Of a DNA stretch of 20,915 nucleotides, positions 1 to 6,537 are shown one piece after another. The notes beneath the pieces were generated by a model. It was given only the letters and a program-made list of their open reading frames with translations. It had not been told where the DNA came from and did not search any database. How positions within the stretch are numbered: the first letter of the stretch is position 1; each line of letters starts with the position of its first letter. A program made the position numbers and the translations under genes. Origin of the DNA: Treponema sp. Lineage in GTDB: Bacteria > Spirochaetota > Spirochaetia > Treponematales > Breznakiellaceae. The DNA lies in contig JAIRRR010000113.1 of assembly GCA_031255875.1 (NCBI GenBank), forward strand, positions 1 to 20,915, given 5' to 3'.

Positions 1-546
1 GGGCAGCCCGGGCAGGACGGCTATGGTGAGGGGGCCGGGGAAATTCAGGAACGGCTCCAGTTCCCGCAGGTTGTTCCCCGCGTCGTCGATGACCAGCGCC
101 ACGGTTCCCCGGCGTTTCATTGGCTGCGGCCTTTCGGGGCGGCTTGCCGGAGCGGTTCCGGCGGGCTGGGGGCTTTCCGGCGCGTTACGCCGGGGGGGCT
201 GTTCCGGCCCGGCGGTTTCCGGGGGCCGGTCCGCCGGGGCTGCGACGTATTCGGGCAGCGGGGCGGTTTCCGGGGGCCGGGCTGGGGGCCGGTCCGCCGG
301 GGCTGCGACGTGTTCGGACTGCGGGGCGGCTTCCGGGGGCGGCTTCCGGGCGTTCCCGGCGCTAAAGGCGATGAGGAGCAGGGTTGCGGCCCCGACCGCC
401 GCGGCGGTAAAGATCGCCGCGATAAGCGCGGCCCGGGCCCGGGTTTCAAGGCTGGCCGCGCGGCGGTTCTTCCTGGGCTTGCCCCGGGGCTTCGGGCTTT
501 TTCGCGGGGCGGGCGTTTTTTTCGCGGGTTTTCCTGTCTGTTTCAT
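1..546 (-). CDS. Divergent polysaccharide deacetylase (YibQ-type), N-terminal part, cut by the window edge
   Basis: An open frame of 182 codons reads leftwards from ATG 546-544 and runs off the window without a stop. Residues 1-37 are very basic (many Lys/Arg/Pro). Residues 38-62 form one hydrophobic segment, so the protein is probably anchored in the inner membrane with the catalytic part outside. Residues 66-142 are a Pro/Ala-rich linker with an internal duplication. The conserved domain begins at about 147 with VALVIDDAGNNL and continues to FPGPLTIAVLPGLP, which matches the start of the divergent polysaccharide deacetylase family (PF04748), including its Asp-Asp pair. The enzyme activity of this family is not well established; it is linked to cell-envelope polysaccharide. 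No Shine-Dalgarno is visible before 546. A second ATG at 120 would remove the anchor and linker, so I prefer 546. It may share a transcript with the HIT gene 166 bp upstream. Confidence 0.85.
   Translation of the reverse strand, partial: MKQTGKPAKKTPAPRKSPKPRGKPRKNRRAASLETRARAALIAAIFTAAAVGAATLLLIAFSAGNARKPPPEAAPQSEHVAAPADRPPARPPETAPLPEYVAAPADRPPETAGPEQPPRRNAPESPQPAGTAPASRPERPQPMKRRGTVALVIDDAGNNLRELEPFLNFPGPLTIAVLPGLP
221..346. repeat. 63-bp in-frame tandem duplication inside the deacetylase linker
   Basis: The 28 bases at 221-248 recur identically at 284-311. The following bases (249-283 and 312-346) are similar but diverged, giving two copies of a 63-bp unit. The period is 21 codons, so the frame is kept. 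The encoded repeat contains VAAPADRPP twice in the Pro-rich linker. Confidence 0.85.
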
Positions 547-712
547 TTTACGCCGGGGATCCGGGAAACGCCGGCAAGGGGCGTCCGCGCCGGGGGGGTA
601 GGCCGGGACCGTGGCCCGGCCGCAGGGGGGCCGGACAGCGGCCTGTCCCGGTCTGGCCCGCCGCCCGGTAACAGGCCCCCCTTCCGGTTCTTATGCCGCG
701 CCTGGCCCGGCT

Positions 713-1057
713 TTATCCCGGGGGCCACGCGAGGGGACGGCCTCCAAGCACGTGGACGTGGAGGTGATCCACGGTCTGCCCGCCGTCGGATTTGCAGTTG
801 ATGACAAAGCGGGCGCCTTTTTCGGCGCAGCCCTGTCCGGCGGCGAGTTTTTGGGCCTGGTCGAGCAGCCTGCCCAGCAAGGCCGCGCCGTTTTCCCCGG
901 GTTCCATGATGTTCGGGATGTGTTTTTTGGGGATTACCAGGAAATGGACCGGCGCCTGGGGGGCGGCGTCGTGGAAGGCGAGCATGTCCTCGTCCTCGAA
1001 TAGTTTCCGGGAGGGGACTTCGCCTCTTGCGATTCTGCAAAAGATACAGTCGTTCAT
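713..1057 (-). CDS. HIT-family (histidine triad) nucleotide-binding protein
   Basis: This 114-residue protein has the usual length of the HinT branch. It starts MNDCIFCRIARGEVPS, the typical beginning with the two cysteines of a CxxC pair. It carries HFLVIPKKHIPN in the middle and the histidine triad HLHVHVLGG near residue 98. HIT proteins of this branch hydrolyse purine nucleoside phosphoramidates in the cytoplasm; the catalytic residue is the middle histidine of the triad. The start codon ATG 1057 lacks a properly spaced Shine-Dalgarno. A -10-like TAGACT lies six bases upstream, which suggests a leaderless message. The gene is divergent from the FMN-binding lipoprotein. Confidence 0.95.
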   Translation of the reverse strand: MNDCIFCRIARGEVPSRKLFEDEDMLAFHDAAPQAPVHFLVIPKKHIPNIMEPGENGAALLGRLLDQAQKLAAGQGCAEKGARFVINCKSDGGQTVDHLHVHVLGGRPLAWPPG

Positions 1058-1063
1058 GGGGCC

Positions 1064-1092
1064 AGTCTAGCATGGTGCTCCTGTTTTTTCCA
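1064..1092 (-). promoter_or_regulatory. Candidate promoter of the HIT gene, leaderless geometry
   Basis: On the minus strand TGGAAA (1092-1087), a 17-bp spacer and TAGACT (1069-1064) precede the ATG at 1057 by six bases. TAGACT also serves as the -10 of the tRNA-Cys gene in this window. The predicted start of transcription falls on or next to the start codon. Confidence 0.5.
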
Positions 1093-1230
1093 GTGCGGCG
1101 ATTTGGGTGCCGGTTTTGGGTAGCAATGACGGGGCCAATTCCGGGTCCCGCGTCCGCCCGGAAAAGAATATTTTTCCGGCTGATTAAAGCAAAACCGCGA
1201 CTCATTCCCCTATTATTTACGGAGGTATTT

Positions 1231-1605
1231 ATGAAAACCATTATACGCGGAACGGCGGCCGCGCTGTGCCCGGCCCTGCTGATCGGGGCCTTTTGCGCCT
1301 GCTCGGGCTTGAGCGCCAGGCCCCTGGGCCGCCGGTACATCCCGGGTACCTACGAGGGGGCGGCGCCGGGGTTCCGGGGCCAGGTGCGGGCCCTTGTCCG
1401 GGTCGATGAAAACGGCATCGCGGAAATCGGCCTGAGCCACGGGGAGGACGGGGAAATAGGCGGGGCGGCTATGGAGGAGCTTCTGGAGCTTGTCCTTGAG
1501 GAAAATTCCACGGAGGATATCGACGCGGTGAGCGGGGCCACCGAGTCTTCCCTGGCCTTCCTTGCCGCTGTGGAAAGCGCCCTGGACAGGGCCCGCGTTC
1601 CCTGA
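1231..1605 (+). CDS. Small FMN-binding-domain lipoprotein
   Basis: The 124-residue protein starts at ATG 1231, behind GGAGG at 1221-1225. Earlier in-frame codons give no sensible N-terminus. Residues 1-24 form a signal peptide ending in AFCAC, so Cys24 (less likely Cys22) is a probable lipidation site; spirochaetal lipoboxes are relaxed. The rest is a single FMN_bind domain (PF04205): YIPGTYEGAAPGFRG at the start and DAVSGAT near the end (Asp98 to Thr104). DxxSGAT is the motif in which the Thr receives FMN through a phosphoester bond made by ApbE. The protein is therefore probably an extracytoplasmic one-flavin electron carrier or relay. No partner reductase or ApbE is in the window. A TATTAT at 1211-1216 could be the -10, but I see no good -35. 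Confidence 0.85.
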   Translation: MKTIIRGTAAALCPALLIGAFCACSGLSARPLGRRYIPGTYEGAAPGFRGQVRALVRVDENGIAEIGLSHGEDGEIGGAAMEELLELVLEENSTEDIDAVSGATESSLAFLAAVESALDRARVP

Positions 1606-1687
1606 GAGCCCGCTGCGGCCGGCCGGCATTTTGGCGCGGCGGCCCGGAATGTAGCGGAAAAGGGCCCGGGCGGCTATACTTATGTTT

Positions 1688-1993
1688 ATGGCGGAGATTT
1701 TTTTCCGGCGCCAGGGCGGGGCGCTGTTGCTCGACATCAAGGCGCAGCCCGGCGCTTCCCGGTCCGGCCTTGCCGGGGCCGCGAACGGCCGTCTCAGGGT
1801 GCGGATAGCCAAGGCCCCGGAAAACGGCAAGGCCAATGCGGAGCTTGTGTCCTTTCTCGCGGGCCTGCTCGGCTGCGCCAAACGGGAAGTTTCCGTCGTG
1901 GCCGGGGAAAGGTCCAGGCTCAAGACGGTGGCGCTGCCCGCTTCCTGCCTGGAGAAACTGGAAGGGCTCCTGCGGGAGAGCGGCGGGGAATAG
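1688..1993 (+). CDS. DUF167 (YggU) family protein
   Basis: A roughly 100-residue protein with the DUF167 core (PF02594): LLLDIKAQPGASRSGL, then GRLRVRIAKAPENGKAN and a C-terminal helix. The APxxGKAN block is the family hallmark. Molecular function is unknown; it is a small cytoplasmic alpha/beta protein. Two ATGs compete, 1682 and 1688. Neither has a Shine-Dalgarno. A TATACT at 1675-1680 sits seven bases before 1688, so I chose 1688 as a possible leaderless start, but no good -35 is visible and 1682 remains possible. The isocitrate dehydrogenase gene follows 32 bp later and may be co-transcribed. Confidence 0.85.
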   Translation: MAEIFFRRQGGALLLDIKAQPGASRSGLAGAANGRLRVRIAKAPENGKANAELVSFLAGLLGCAKREVSVVAGERSRLKTVALPASCLEKLEGLLRESGGE

Positions 1994-2025
1994 GGCCGTA
2001 TTTGACGGTCAACGGAGGACAGACG

Positions 2026-3228
2026 ATGCGTATTGCGATGAAGACGCCCCTTGTGGAAATTGACGGCGACGAGATGACCAGGGTGCTCTGGAAGCTGGTA
2101 AAGGAAAAACTTATACTTCCCTGGGTGGATTTAAAAACAGAGTACTACGATCTGTCCCTTTCCGGCAGGGACGCCAGCGGCGACGAAATTACTTCCGAAG
2201 CCGCCCGGGCCATTCTGCGGCTTGGCGTTGGGGTTAAGTGCGCTACCATTACGAGCAACGAGGCCCGCAGGGCCGAGTACGGCCTTAAGGCGCTTTACCC
2301 CAGCCCCAACGCCACTATCCGGGCCATCCTCGACGGCACCGTATTCCGCAAGCCCATCCGGGTGTCCTGCGTCAGACCCAGCGTCTCTGTCTGGAAAAAG
2401 CCGATTGTAATAGGCCGCCACGCCTATGGGGACGTATACAAAAGCGCGGAGCTGGCCGTACCGGGCCCCGGCAGGGTGGAACTGGTCTACACCCCCCGGG
2501 GAGGCGGCGCGGAACAGCGGATCACCGTTGCCGACATGGAGGGCCCGGGAATCGCCCAGGGCATGCACAACCTGGACGACTCGATACGGAGTTTCGCCCG
2601 CTCCTGTTTCAGCTACGCCCTGGGCGAAAAACTCCCGGTCTGGTTTGCCGCGAAGGACACGATCTCCAAAACCTACGACGGCCGCTTTAAGGAAATATTC
2701 GGCGCTGTCTACGAAGGCGAATTCAGGGAAAAGTTCGCGTCTGCCGGGCTGGAGTACTTCTACACGCTGATAGACGACGCGGTGGCCCGGGCGGTCAAGG
2801 GGGAGGGCGGCTTCCTCTGGGCCTGCAAAAACTACGACGGGGATGTGATGAGCGATATGATCGCGAGCGCGTCCGGGAGCCTTGCCATGATGACCAGCGT
2901 CCTGGTTTCCCCGAACGGCGTTACCGAATACGAGGCCGCCCACGGCACGGTGCAGCAGCACTACTACCGCTGGCGGAAAGGCGAAAAGACCAGCACCAAC
3001 CCGGCCGCGCTTATCTTTGCCTGGACGGGCGCCCTTGCCAAACGGGGGGAGCTGGACGGCCTGCCGGAACTGGCCGCCTTTGCGGGAAAACTTGAGGGGG
3101 CGGTCCGGCAAACCATCGAGGAGGGGGAAATGACCGGCGACCTTGCCCGGCTCGCCTCCCCTGCGCCCGCGAAGGCGCTCGATTCCTGGGAATTCGCGGA
3201 CGCCGTCGGCAGGCGGCTGGCGCGGTGA
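2026..3228 (+). CDS. icd: Isocitrate dehydrogenase, eukaryote-like homodimeric NADP type
   Basis: The 400-residue protein converts isocitrate to 2-oxoglutarate and CO2. It matches the human IDH1/IDH2 type from end to end: VEIDGDEMTRVLW, GVGVKCATIT, SPNATIRAILDGTVFRKPI, IGRHAYGD, KTYDGRFKEIF, WACKNYDGDVMSD, EAAHGTV and TSTNPAALIFAWT. The substrate-binding arginines in the SPN, VFR and GRHAYGD blocks and the metal-binding aspartates are present. At residues 310-312 the protein reads Gln-Gln-His where the family has Thr-Arg-His, so the arginine that contacts the 2'-phosphate of NADP is missing. Cofactor choice is therefore uncertain. The start is ATG 2026 with GGAGG at 2014-2018; an in-frame TTG at 2002 lacks such a site. 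It follows the DUF167 gene and converges on modC. Confidence 0.95.
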   Translation: MRIAMKTPLVEIDGDEMTRVLWKLVKEKLILPWVDLKTEYYDLSLSGRDASGDEITSEAARAILRLGVGVKCATITSNEARRAEYGLKALYPSPNATIRAILDGTVFRKPIRVSCVRPSVSVWKKPIVIGRHAYGDVYKSAELAVPGPGRVELVYTPRGGGAEQRITVADMEGPGIAQGMHNLDDSIRSFARSCFSYALGEKLPVWFAAKDTISKTYDGRFKEIFGAVYEGEFREKFASAGLEYFYTLIDDAVARAVKGEGGFLWACKNYDGDVMSDMIASASGSLAMMTSVLVSPNGVTEYEAAHGTVQQHYYRWRKGEKTSTNPAALIFAWTGALAKRGELDGLPELAAFAGKLEGAVRQTIEEGEMTGDLARLASPAPAKALDSWEFADAVGRRLAR

Positions 3229-3250
3229 TCGATGGTTTTGGAACGGCTTC

Positions 3251-4381
3251 TTACCCGCTGAGCGGCAGCAGGCTTTCCGGCGGGATATAGAGATATTCGG
3301 GCAGGCCGGGTTTCGAGTATTTGCTGAATTTCCACCAGATCTCGCCCCGCTCTTCCTCGCTTTCCGCGTCCGCGTTGGTAAACAGGACCACTTCCTCGAA
3401 AGGCTCCTCAAGGCGGCGCGTAAGGCTGACCCTTACCCGGTTGGGCGCTGCCGCGTCCGCCGGCGCTGCCGGGAGAAAGTCGTGGGCGCGGATTCCCACG
3501 TGGGTAATTTCGGGGCCCACGGGCAGGGCGGTGTTCAGGGCGAGGCCCCAGTCAAGGGCCCTGAGCCCGTACTCGCCGGTTTTCTCGGCCCGGGAAATAT
3601 TCTTGCAGCCGGTGAGCCGGGCTATGCCGACCGAGCCGGGATTCCTGAAAAGCTCCCGGGTTTTCCCCCTGCCCAGAATACGGCCCTGTTCCAGCACGAG
3701 AATTTCGGCACAGAGTTTGTACGCCTCGTCGCGGCTGTGGGTAACCAGTACCACATCGGAACGGAGGGCGAGAAGCCCGGCCAGGTAAAGCTGCATCTGC
3801 TCCCTGAGCGCGAAGTCCAGGGCGGAAAAGGGCTCGTCAAGAAGTATAAGCTCGGGCTCCCGGATCAGCATGCGCGCCAGGGCCGCCCGCTGCTGCTGTC
3901 CGCCCGAAAGCTGGGCCGGGTAGCGGTCCTCGAAGCCGCCCAGCCCGAAGCGGGCTATCCATTCCCGGCCCCTGCGTTTCCGCTCCTCCCCGGTCAGGGG
4001 AAGCCCCATCGTGATATTCTCCAGAACCCGGCTGCGGGGGAAGAGTGCGTAGTTCTGGAACAGATAGCCCACCCGCCTTTCCTGCGGCTTAAGGCTGATC
4101 TTCTTCGCCGAATCGAAGAGCACCCTGCCGTTCAGCTCGATGCGCCCCTCGTCGGGCCTTTCTATCCCCGCGATACACTTAAGCGTCATGCTCTTCCCGG
4201 AACCGGACGCGCCCAGGATGCCCAGGCATTGGGACGGCCCGTCCTTTGGAGCGTCCGCCCCGCCCCCCGGGGCGTTCCCGCCGGGAAGATCTTCCGCATG
4301 AACGCCGTCGTGGGTTTCAAACTCGGTTTCCAGCGTAAATGCCCGCGACAGGCGCTTCCGTATCGCGACCTTAAGGCTCAT
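3251..4381 (-). CDS. modC: Molybdate/sulfate-type ABC transporter ATP-binding protein ModC
   Basis: A 376-residue ATPase that powers molybdate (or tungstate) import through ModB. Walker A GASGSGKS is at 57-64, followed by the Q-loop YLFQNYALFP, signature LSGGQQQR, Walker B LILLDEP and the H-loop THSRDEA. The roughly 125-residue C-terminal region (ARLTGCKNIS, then VGIRAHDF) is the regulatory part seen in this ModC branch. Walker A normally lies near residue 35; here residues 22-50 are a Gly/Pro/Asp-rich insertion. The gene starts eight bases after the modB stop, at ATG 4381, with a weak AAAAGG upstream. The frame stays open upstream inside modB, but that part is modB read in another frame. It ends 22 bp from the convergent isocitrate dehydrogenase gene, with no clear terminator between them. 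Confidence 0.93.
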   Translation of the reverse strand: MSLKVAIRKRLSRAFTLETEFETHDGVHAEDLPGGNAPGGGADAPKDGPSQCLGILGASGSGKSMTLKCIAGIERPDEGRIELNGRVLFDSAKKISLKPQERRVGYLFQNYALFPRSRVLENITMGLPLTGEERKRRGREWIARFGLGGFEDRYPAQLSGGQQQRAALARMLIREPELILLDEPFSALDFALREQMQLYLAGLLALRSDVVLVTHSRDEAYKLCAEILVLEQGRILGRGKTRELFRNPGSVGIARLTGCKNISRAEKTGEYGLRALDWGLALNTALPVGPEITHVGIRAHDFLPAAPADAAAPNRVRVSLTRRLEEPFEEVVLFTNADAESEEERGEIWWKFSKYSKPGLPEYLYIPPESLLPLSG

Positions 4382-4389
4382 GCCGGCTG

Positions 4390-5058
4390 CTACCTTTTCC
4401 CGCTTTCCTGCGCGGTAAACCAGTTCATCAGCGCCACAACGACGAAAGAAAAGAGGACAATCACGATGACATAGCCCCAGGCCGTGTCCATATCGCCCCC
4501 GGCTACCGCCGAATAAATGGCGAGGGGCAGGGTCCGGGTCCTGCCCGCGATATTTCCGGCGATCATGGCCGTGGCCCCGAATTCGCCGAGGCCCCGGGCG
4601 AAGGCCAGGACGCCGCCCGACGCCACTCCGGGCAGGGCCGAGGGGAGGCTCACCTTCCAGAAGATGGCCCATTCGCCCATGCCCAGGGTACGCGCCGCGT
4701 AGATGAGGTTCCGGTCCACCTGTTCCAGGGCGCCCCGGGCCGAGCGGTACATGAGCGGGAACGATATGGCGGTTGCGGCAAGCACCGTGGCCCCCCAGGA
4801 AAAGGCGATCTTTACCGAGAAGAAGTCCAGGAAAAACCGGCCCACCGGGCCGCGCACCCCGAAAACATAGAGGAGGAAGAAGCCCGCCACGGTCGGGGGC
4901 AGCACCAGGGGCAGGGTGAGGATTCCGTCGAGGACCATTTTGACGGCCCTGCGCCGGATTCCCGCCACCAGCCTGGCCGCGAGAAGCCCCAGGAAGAACG
5001 TTACCACAATCGCCGCAGACGCGGTCCTTATGGAAATCAGTACCGGCGAAACGTCCAC
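4390..5058 (-). CDS. modB: Molybdate ABC transporter permease ModB
   Basis: The 222-residue inner-membrane protein has about five hydrophobic segments and the cytoplasmic EAA loop AARTLGMGEWAIFWKVSLP that docks on the ATPase. LPLVLPPTVAGF and FARGLGEFGATAMIAGN are typical of ModB/CysT permeases (PF00528). It starts at GTG 5058 with GAGG upstream, nine bases after the modA stop, so translation is probably coupled. The order modA-modB-modC is the canonical one. Confidence 0.95.
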   Translation of the reverse strand: MDVSPVLISIRTASAAIVVTFFLGLLAARLVAGIRRRAVKMVLDGILTLPLVLPPTVAGFFLLYVFGVRGPVGRFFLDFFSVKIAFSWGATVLAATAISFPLMYRSARGALEQVDRNLIYAARTLGMGEWAIFWKVSLPSALPGVASGGVLAFARGLGEFGATAMIAGNIAGRTRTLPLAIYSAVAGGDMDTAWGYVIVIVLFSFVVVALMNWFTAQESGKR

Positions 5059-5067
5059 CCCCGGCCT

Positions 5068-5913
5068 CTAATTATTCGGCGAAAAACCGTAGGCTTTAAA
5101 GACATCCAGGGCTTCGGGCGTTTGCAGGAAACGGATAAACATATCCGCCTCCCCGGCGCGGGCCGAAGAGGAGACGCGCCCGACCGGGTATATCACCTTG
5201 GTGCTGAGTATGCCGTCGGGAAGTTCCGCGATAACTTCCACCTTGTCGGTAGTCGCCGCGTCGGTGGCGTAAACCACGCCGACTTCCGCGCTGGCCTCGC
5301 CCACCCAGTTGAGCACTTCGGTTACATTGCCGCCGAAACTGGCCTTTGCGGAAGCCGCGTCCCAGTTCCCCAGGTTAGTGAGGGCTTCCCTGGCGTACTG
5401 GCCGGCCGGCACCGACGCCGGGTCCCCCAGGGCTATTACCGCCGCGTTGGTGATATTGTCAAAACTTGTAACCGTAGTCGCGGTTCCCGCCGGTTTTATC
5501 AGCACGATCTTGTTCTGGAGCAGCGGGACCACCGAATCCGGCGCGATAAACCCGTTGTCCCTCAGCGCGTTCATCTGCCTTTCCGCGGCGGACATGAACA
5601 CGTCGGCCTCAAGCCCCCCCTCGATCTGGGTCTGGAGCCGGCCGGAGCTGTCATAGACGCCCTCCACCGTGATCCAGGGGTACTGGCTTTGGAACCTGGG
5701 GATAAGTTCCTGCCTGTACGAGTACTCGAGGCTCGCCGCGGCGGCCACCATAATAGTTACCGGCGCGGGCGCGGCTGCCGGAGCGGGTTCTGCCGGCGAT
5801 GCGGGAGATGCGTCCCTCCTGGCCCCCGCGAAGAGGCCGCCCGGGGCAAGCAGAAAGAGAAACGCGGCAATACCGAACAAAACACGGCGCATTACAGGGT
5901 TTTTTTCAGTCAT
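5068..5913 (-). CDS. modA: Molybdate-binding periplasmic protein ModA
   Basis: The 281-residue protein has a signal peptide (hydrophobic 9-28, ending LFAGA, no lipobox cysteine), an Ala/Pro-rich stretch at 36-51 and a class-II solute-binding domain. VAAAASLEYSY at 56-66 and DSSGRLQTQIEGGLEADVF at 88-106 are the two ModA segments that supply serine and backbone contacts to the oxyanion. ADVFMSAAERQM and GEASAEVGVVYATDA are also typical. It captures molybdate or tungstate and delivers it to ModB. ATG 5913 has AGGAG about 11 bases upstream. It is first in the operon, behind a strong promoter. The metal cannot be told from sequence alone. Confidence 0.95.
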   Translation of the reverse strand: MTEKNPVMRRVLFGIAAFLFLLAPGGLFAGARRDASPASPAEPAPAAAPAPVTIMVAAAASLEYSYRQELIPRFQSQYPWITVEGVYDSSGRLQTQIEGGLEADVFMSAAERQMNALRDNGFIAPDSVVPLLQNKIVLIKPAGTATTVTSFDNITNAAVIALGDPASVPAGQYAREALTNLGNWDAASAKASFGGNVTEVLNWVGEASAEVGVVYATDAATTDKVEVIAELPDGILSTKVIYPVGRVSSSARAGEADMFIRFLQTPEALDVFKAYGFSPNN

Positions 5914-5952
5914 TTTGGATTTTTTCTCCTTTTAATAATACAAGATAACGGA

Positions 5953-5981
5953 ATATTATGACAAAACAGGGCGAAGGTCAA
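5953..5981 (-). promoter_or_regulatory. Sigma-70 promoter of modABC
   Basis: On the minus strand TTGACC (5981-5976), a 17-bp spacer and TAATAT (5958-5953) stand about 40 bp before the modA start. Flanking DNA is AT-rich. I saw no convincing ModE-box or Moco riboswitch here. Confidence 0.75.
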
Positions 5982-6076
5982 TATAGGCAAAGTATTTTAA
6001 AAAACAACTCGCTTTTTATGCCCTGCCTTTCAAAGGGGTATTTTAACAACTGCGGGAGGCGGTACGCCGCGGGCGC

Positions 6077-6105
6077 TGGACAGGATGCGGTTCTTTTGCT
6101 AGACT
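6077..6105 (+). promoter_or_regulatory. Promoter of tRNA-Cys
   Basis: TGGACA (6077-6082), 17-bp spacer, TAGACT (6100-6105). The mature tRNA begins 17 bp after the -10. Confidence 0.65.
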
Positions 6106-6122
6106 GGAAAGGTATTCTGAAT

Positions 6123-6194
6123 GGCGCCGTACCCAAGCGGTAAGGGAGCGGTCTGCAAAACCGTTATACAGCAGTTCGATTCTGCTCGGCGCCT
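6123..6194 (+). tRNA. tRNA-Cys (GCA)
   Basis: The full cloverleaf is visible. The acceptor stem is GGCGCCG at 6123-6129 with CGGCGCC at 6187-6193. The anticodon loop CTGCAAA carries GCA, and the T-arm has the TTCGATT loop. Base 73 is T, the expected discriminator for tRNA-Cys. The 3' CCA is not encoded, so a CCA-adding enzyme is needed. Confidence 0.95.
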
Positions 6195-6364
6195 AAAGCG
6201 AATTCCCCGTGGCATAAAGACTCATTGCCGCTGCCGGAAAAACAGCCCGCCTGAAATTTTTGGAATATAGCCAAGCCGCAGAGGAGTTTAGCCTTGTCAG
6301 TTTTCTCTATACAGAATGGGGAGCGCGGGCGTAACATCCAAAGATCCGCCTGTCAGAAAAACCC

Positions 6365-6436
6365 TGGACGATACTGGATTTGAACCAGTGACTTCTACCG
6401 TGTGAAGGTAGCACTCTCCCGCTGAGTTAATCGTCC
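6365..6436 (-). tRNA. tRNA-Val (CAC)
   Basis: Read on the minus strand, the acceptor stem GGACGAT (6436-6430) pairs with ATCGTCC (6372-6366) and the discriminator is A. The D-arm is ACTC/GAGT. The anticodon stem CTACC/GGTAG encloses TTCACAC, giving anticodon CAC for GUG codons. The T-arm is ACTGG TTCAAAT CCAGT. CCA is not encoded. Confidence 0.93.
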
Positions 6437-6453
6437 GCAAAAAACCTACAGGC

Positions 6454-6482
6454 AGCCTAGCATATATGCGGAATTTTGTCAA
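6454..6482 (-). promoter_or_regulatory. Promoter of tRNA-Val
   Basis: On the minus strand TTGACA (6482-6477), 17-bp spacer, TAGGCT (6459-6454); the tRNA begins 18 bases downstream of the -10. Confidence 0.7.
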
Positions 6483-6537
6483 CGTGCTGTAAGGCGGAAC
6501 TGGTCCTGAGCCGGAACCAGGCCGGGCCGGTAAAACA

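Noticed and set aside
221..346. CRISPR-like repeat
   Set aside because: There are only two units, with no unique spacers, and they lie in frame inside a coding gene.
543..1340. Long minus-strand ORF across the HIT gene, with AGGAG before an ATG near 1073
   Set aside because: The ATG is out of frame with the HIT motifs; the frame has no domain and crosses into the lipoprotein gene.
2131..3411. 426-codon minus-strand ORF over the isocitrate dehydrogenase gene
   Set aside because: It is an antisense shadow with arginine/glycine-rich composition and no domain.
3143..4474. 443-codon plus-strand ORF over modC
   Set aside because: It is antisense to a clear ABC ATPase with all motifs; long antisense frames are common in GC-rich coding DNA.
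5914..6060. Molybdenum-cofactor riboswitch or ModE box upstream of modA
   Set aside because: The leader is only about 30 nt and AT-rich, and no palindrome of the ModE type is visible.
5958..6143. 61-codon plus-strand ORF upstream of tRNA-Cys
   Set aside because: It begins inside the modA promoter, has no ribosome site or family resemblance and ends inside the tRNA.
6195..6364. Possible small RNA or terminator between the two convergent tRNAs
   Set aside because: I found no stem with a T-run and no promoter with correct spacing; the short T-run after tRNA-Val has no stem of its own.
6483..6537. Terminator after the DUF4340 gene
   Set aside because: A bulged stem around CTGGTTCC/GGACCAG exists on the minus strand but lacks a T-run, so it is too weak to call.
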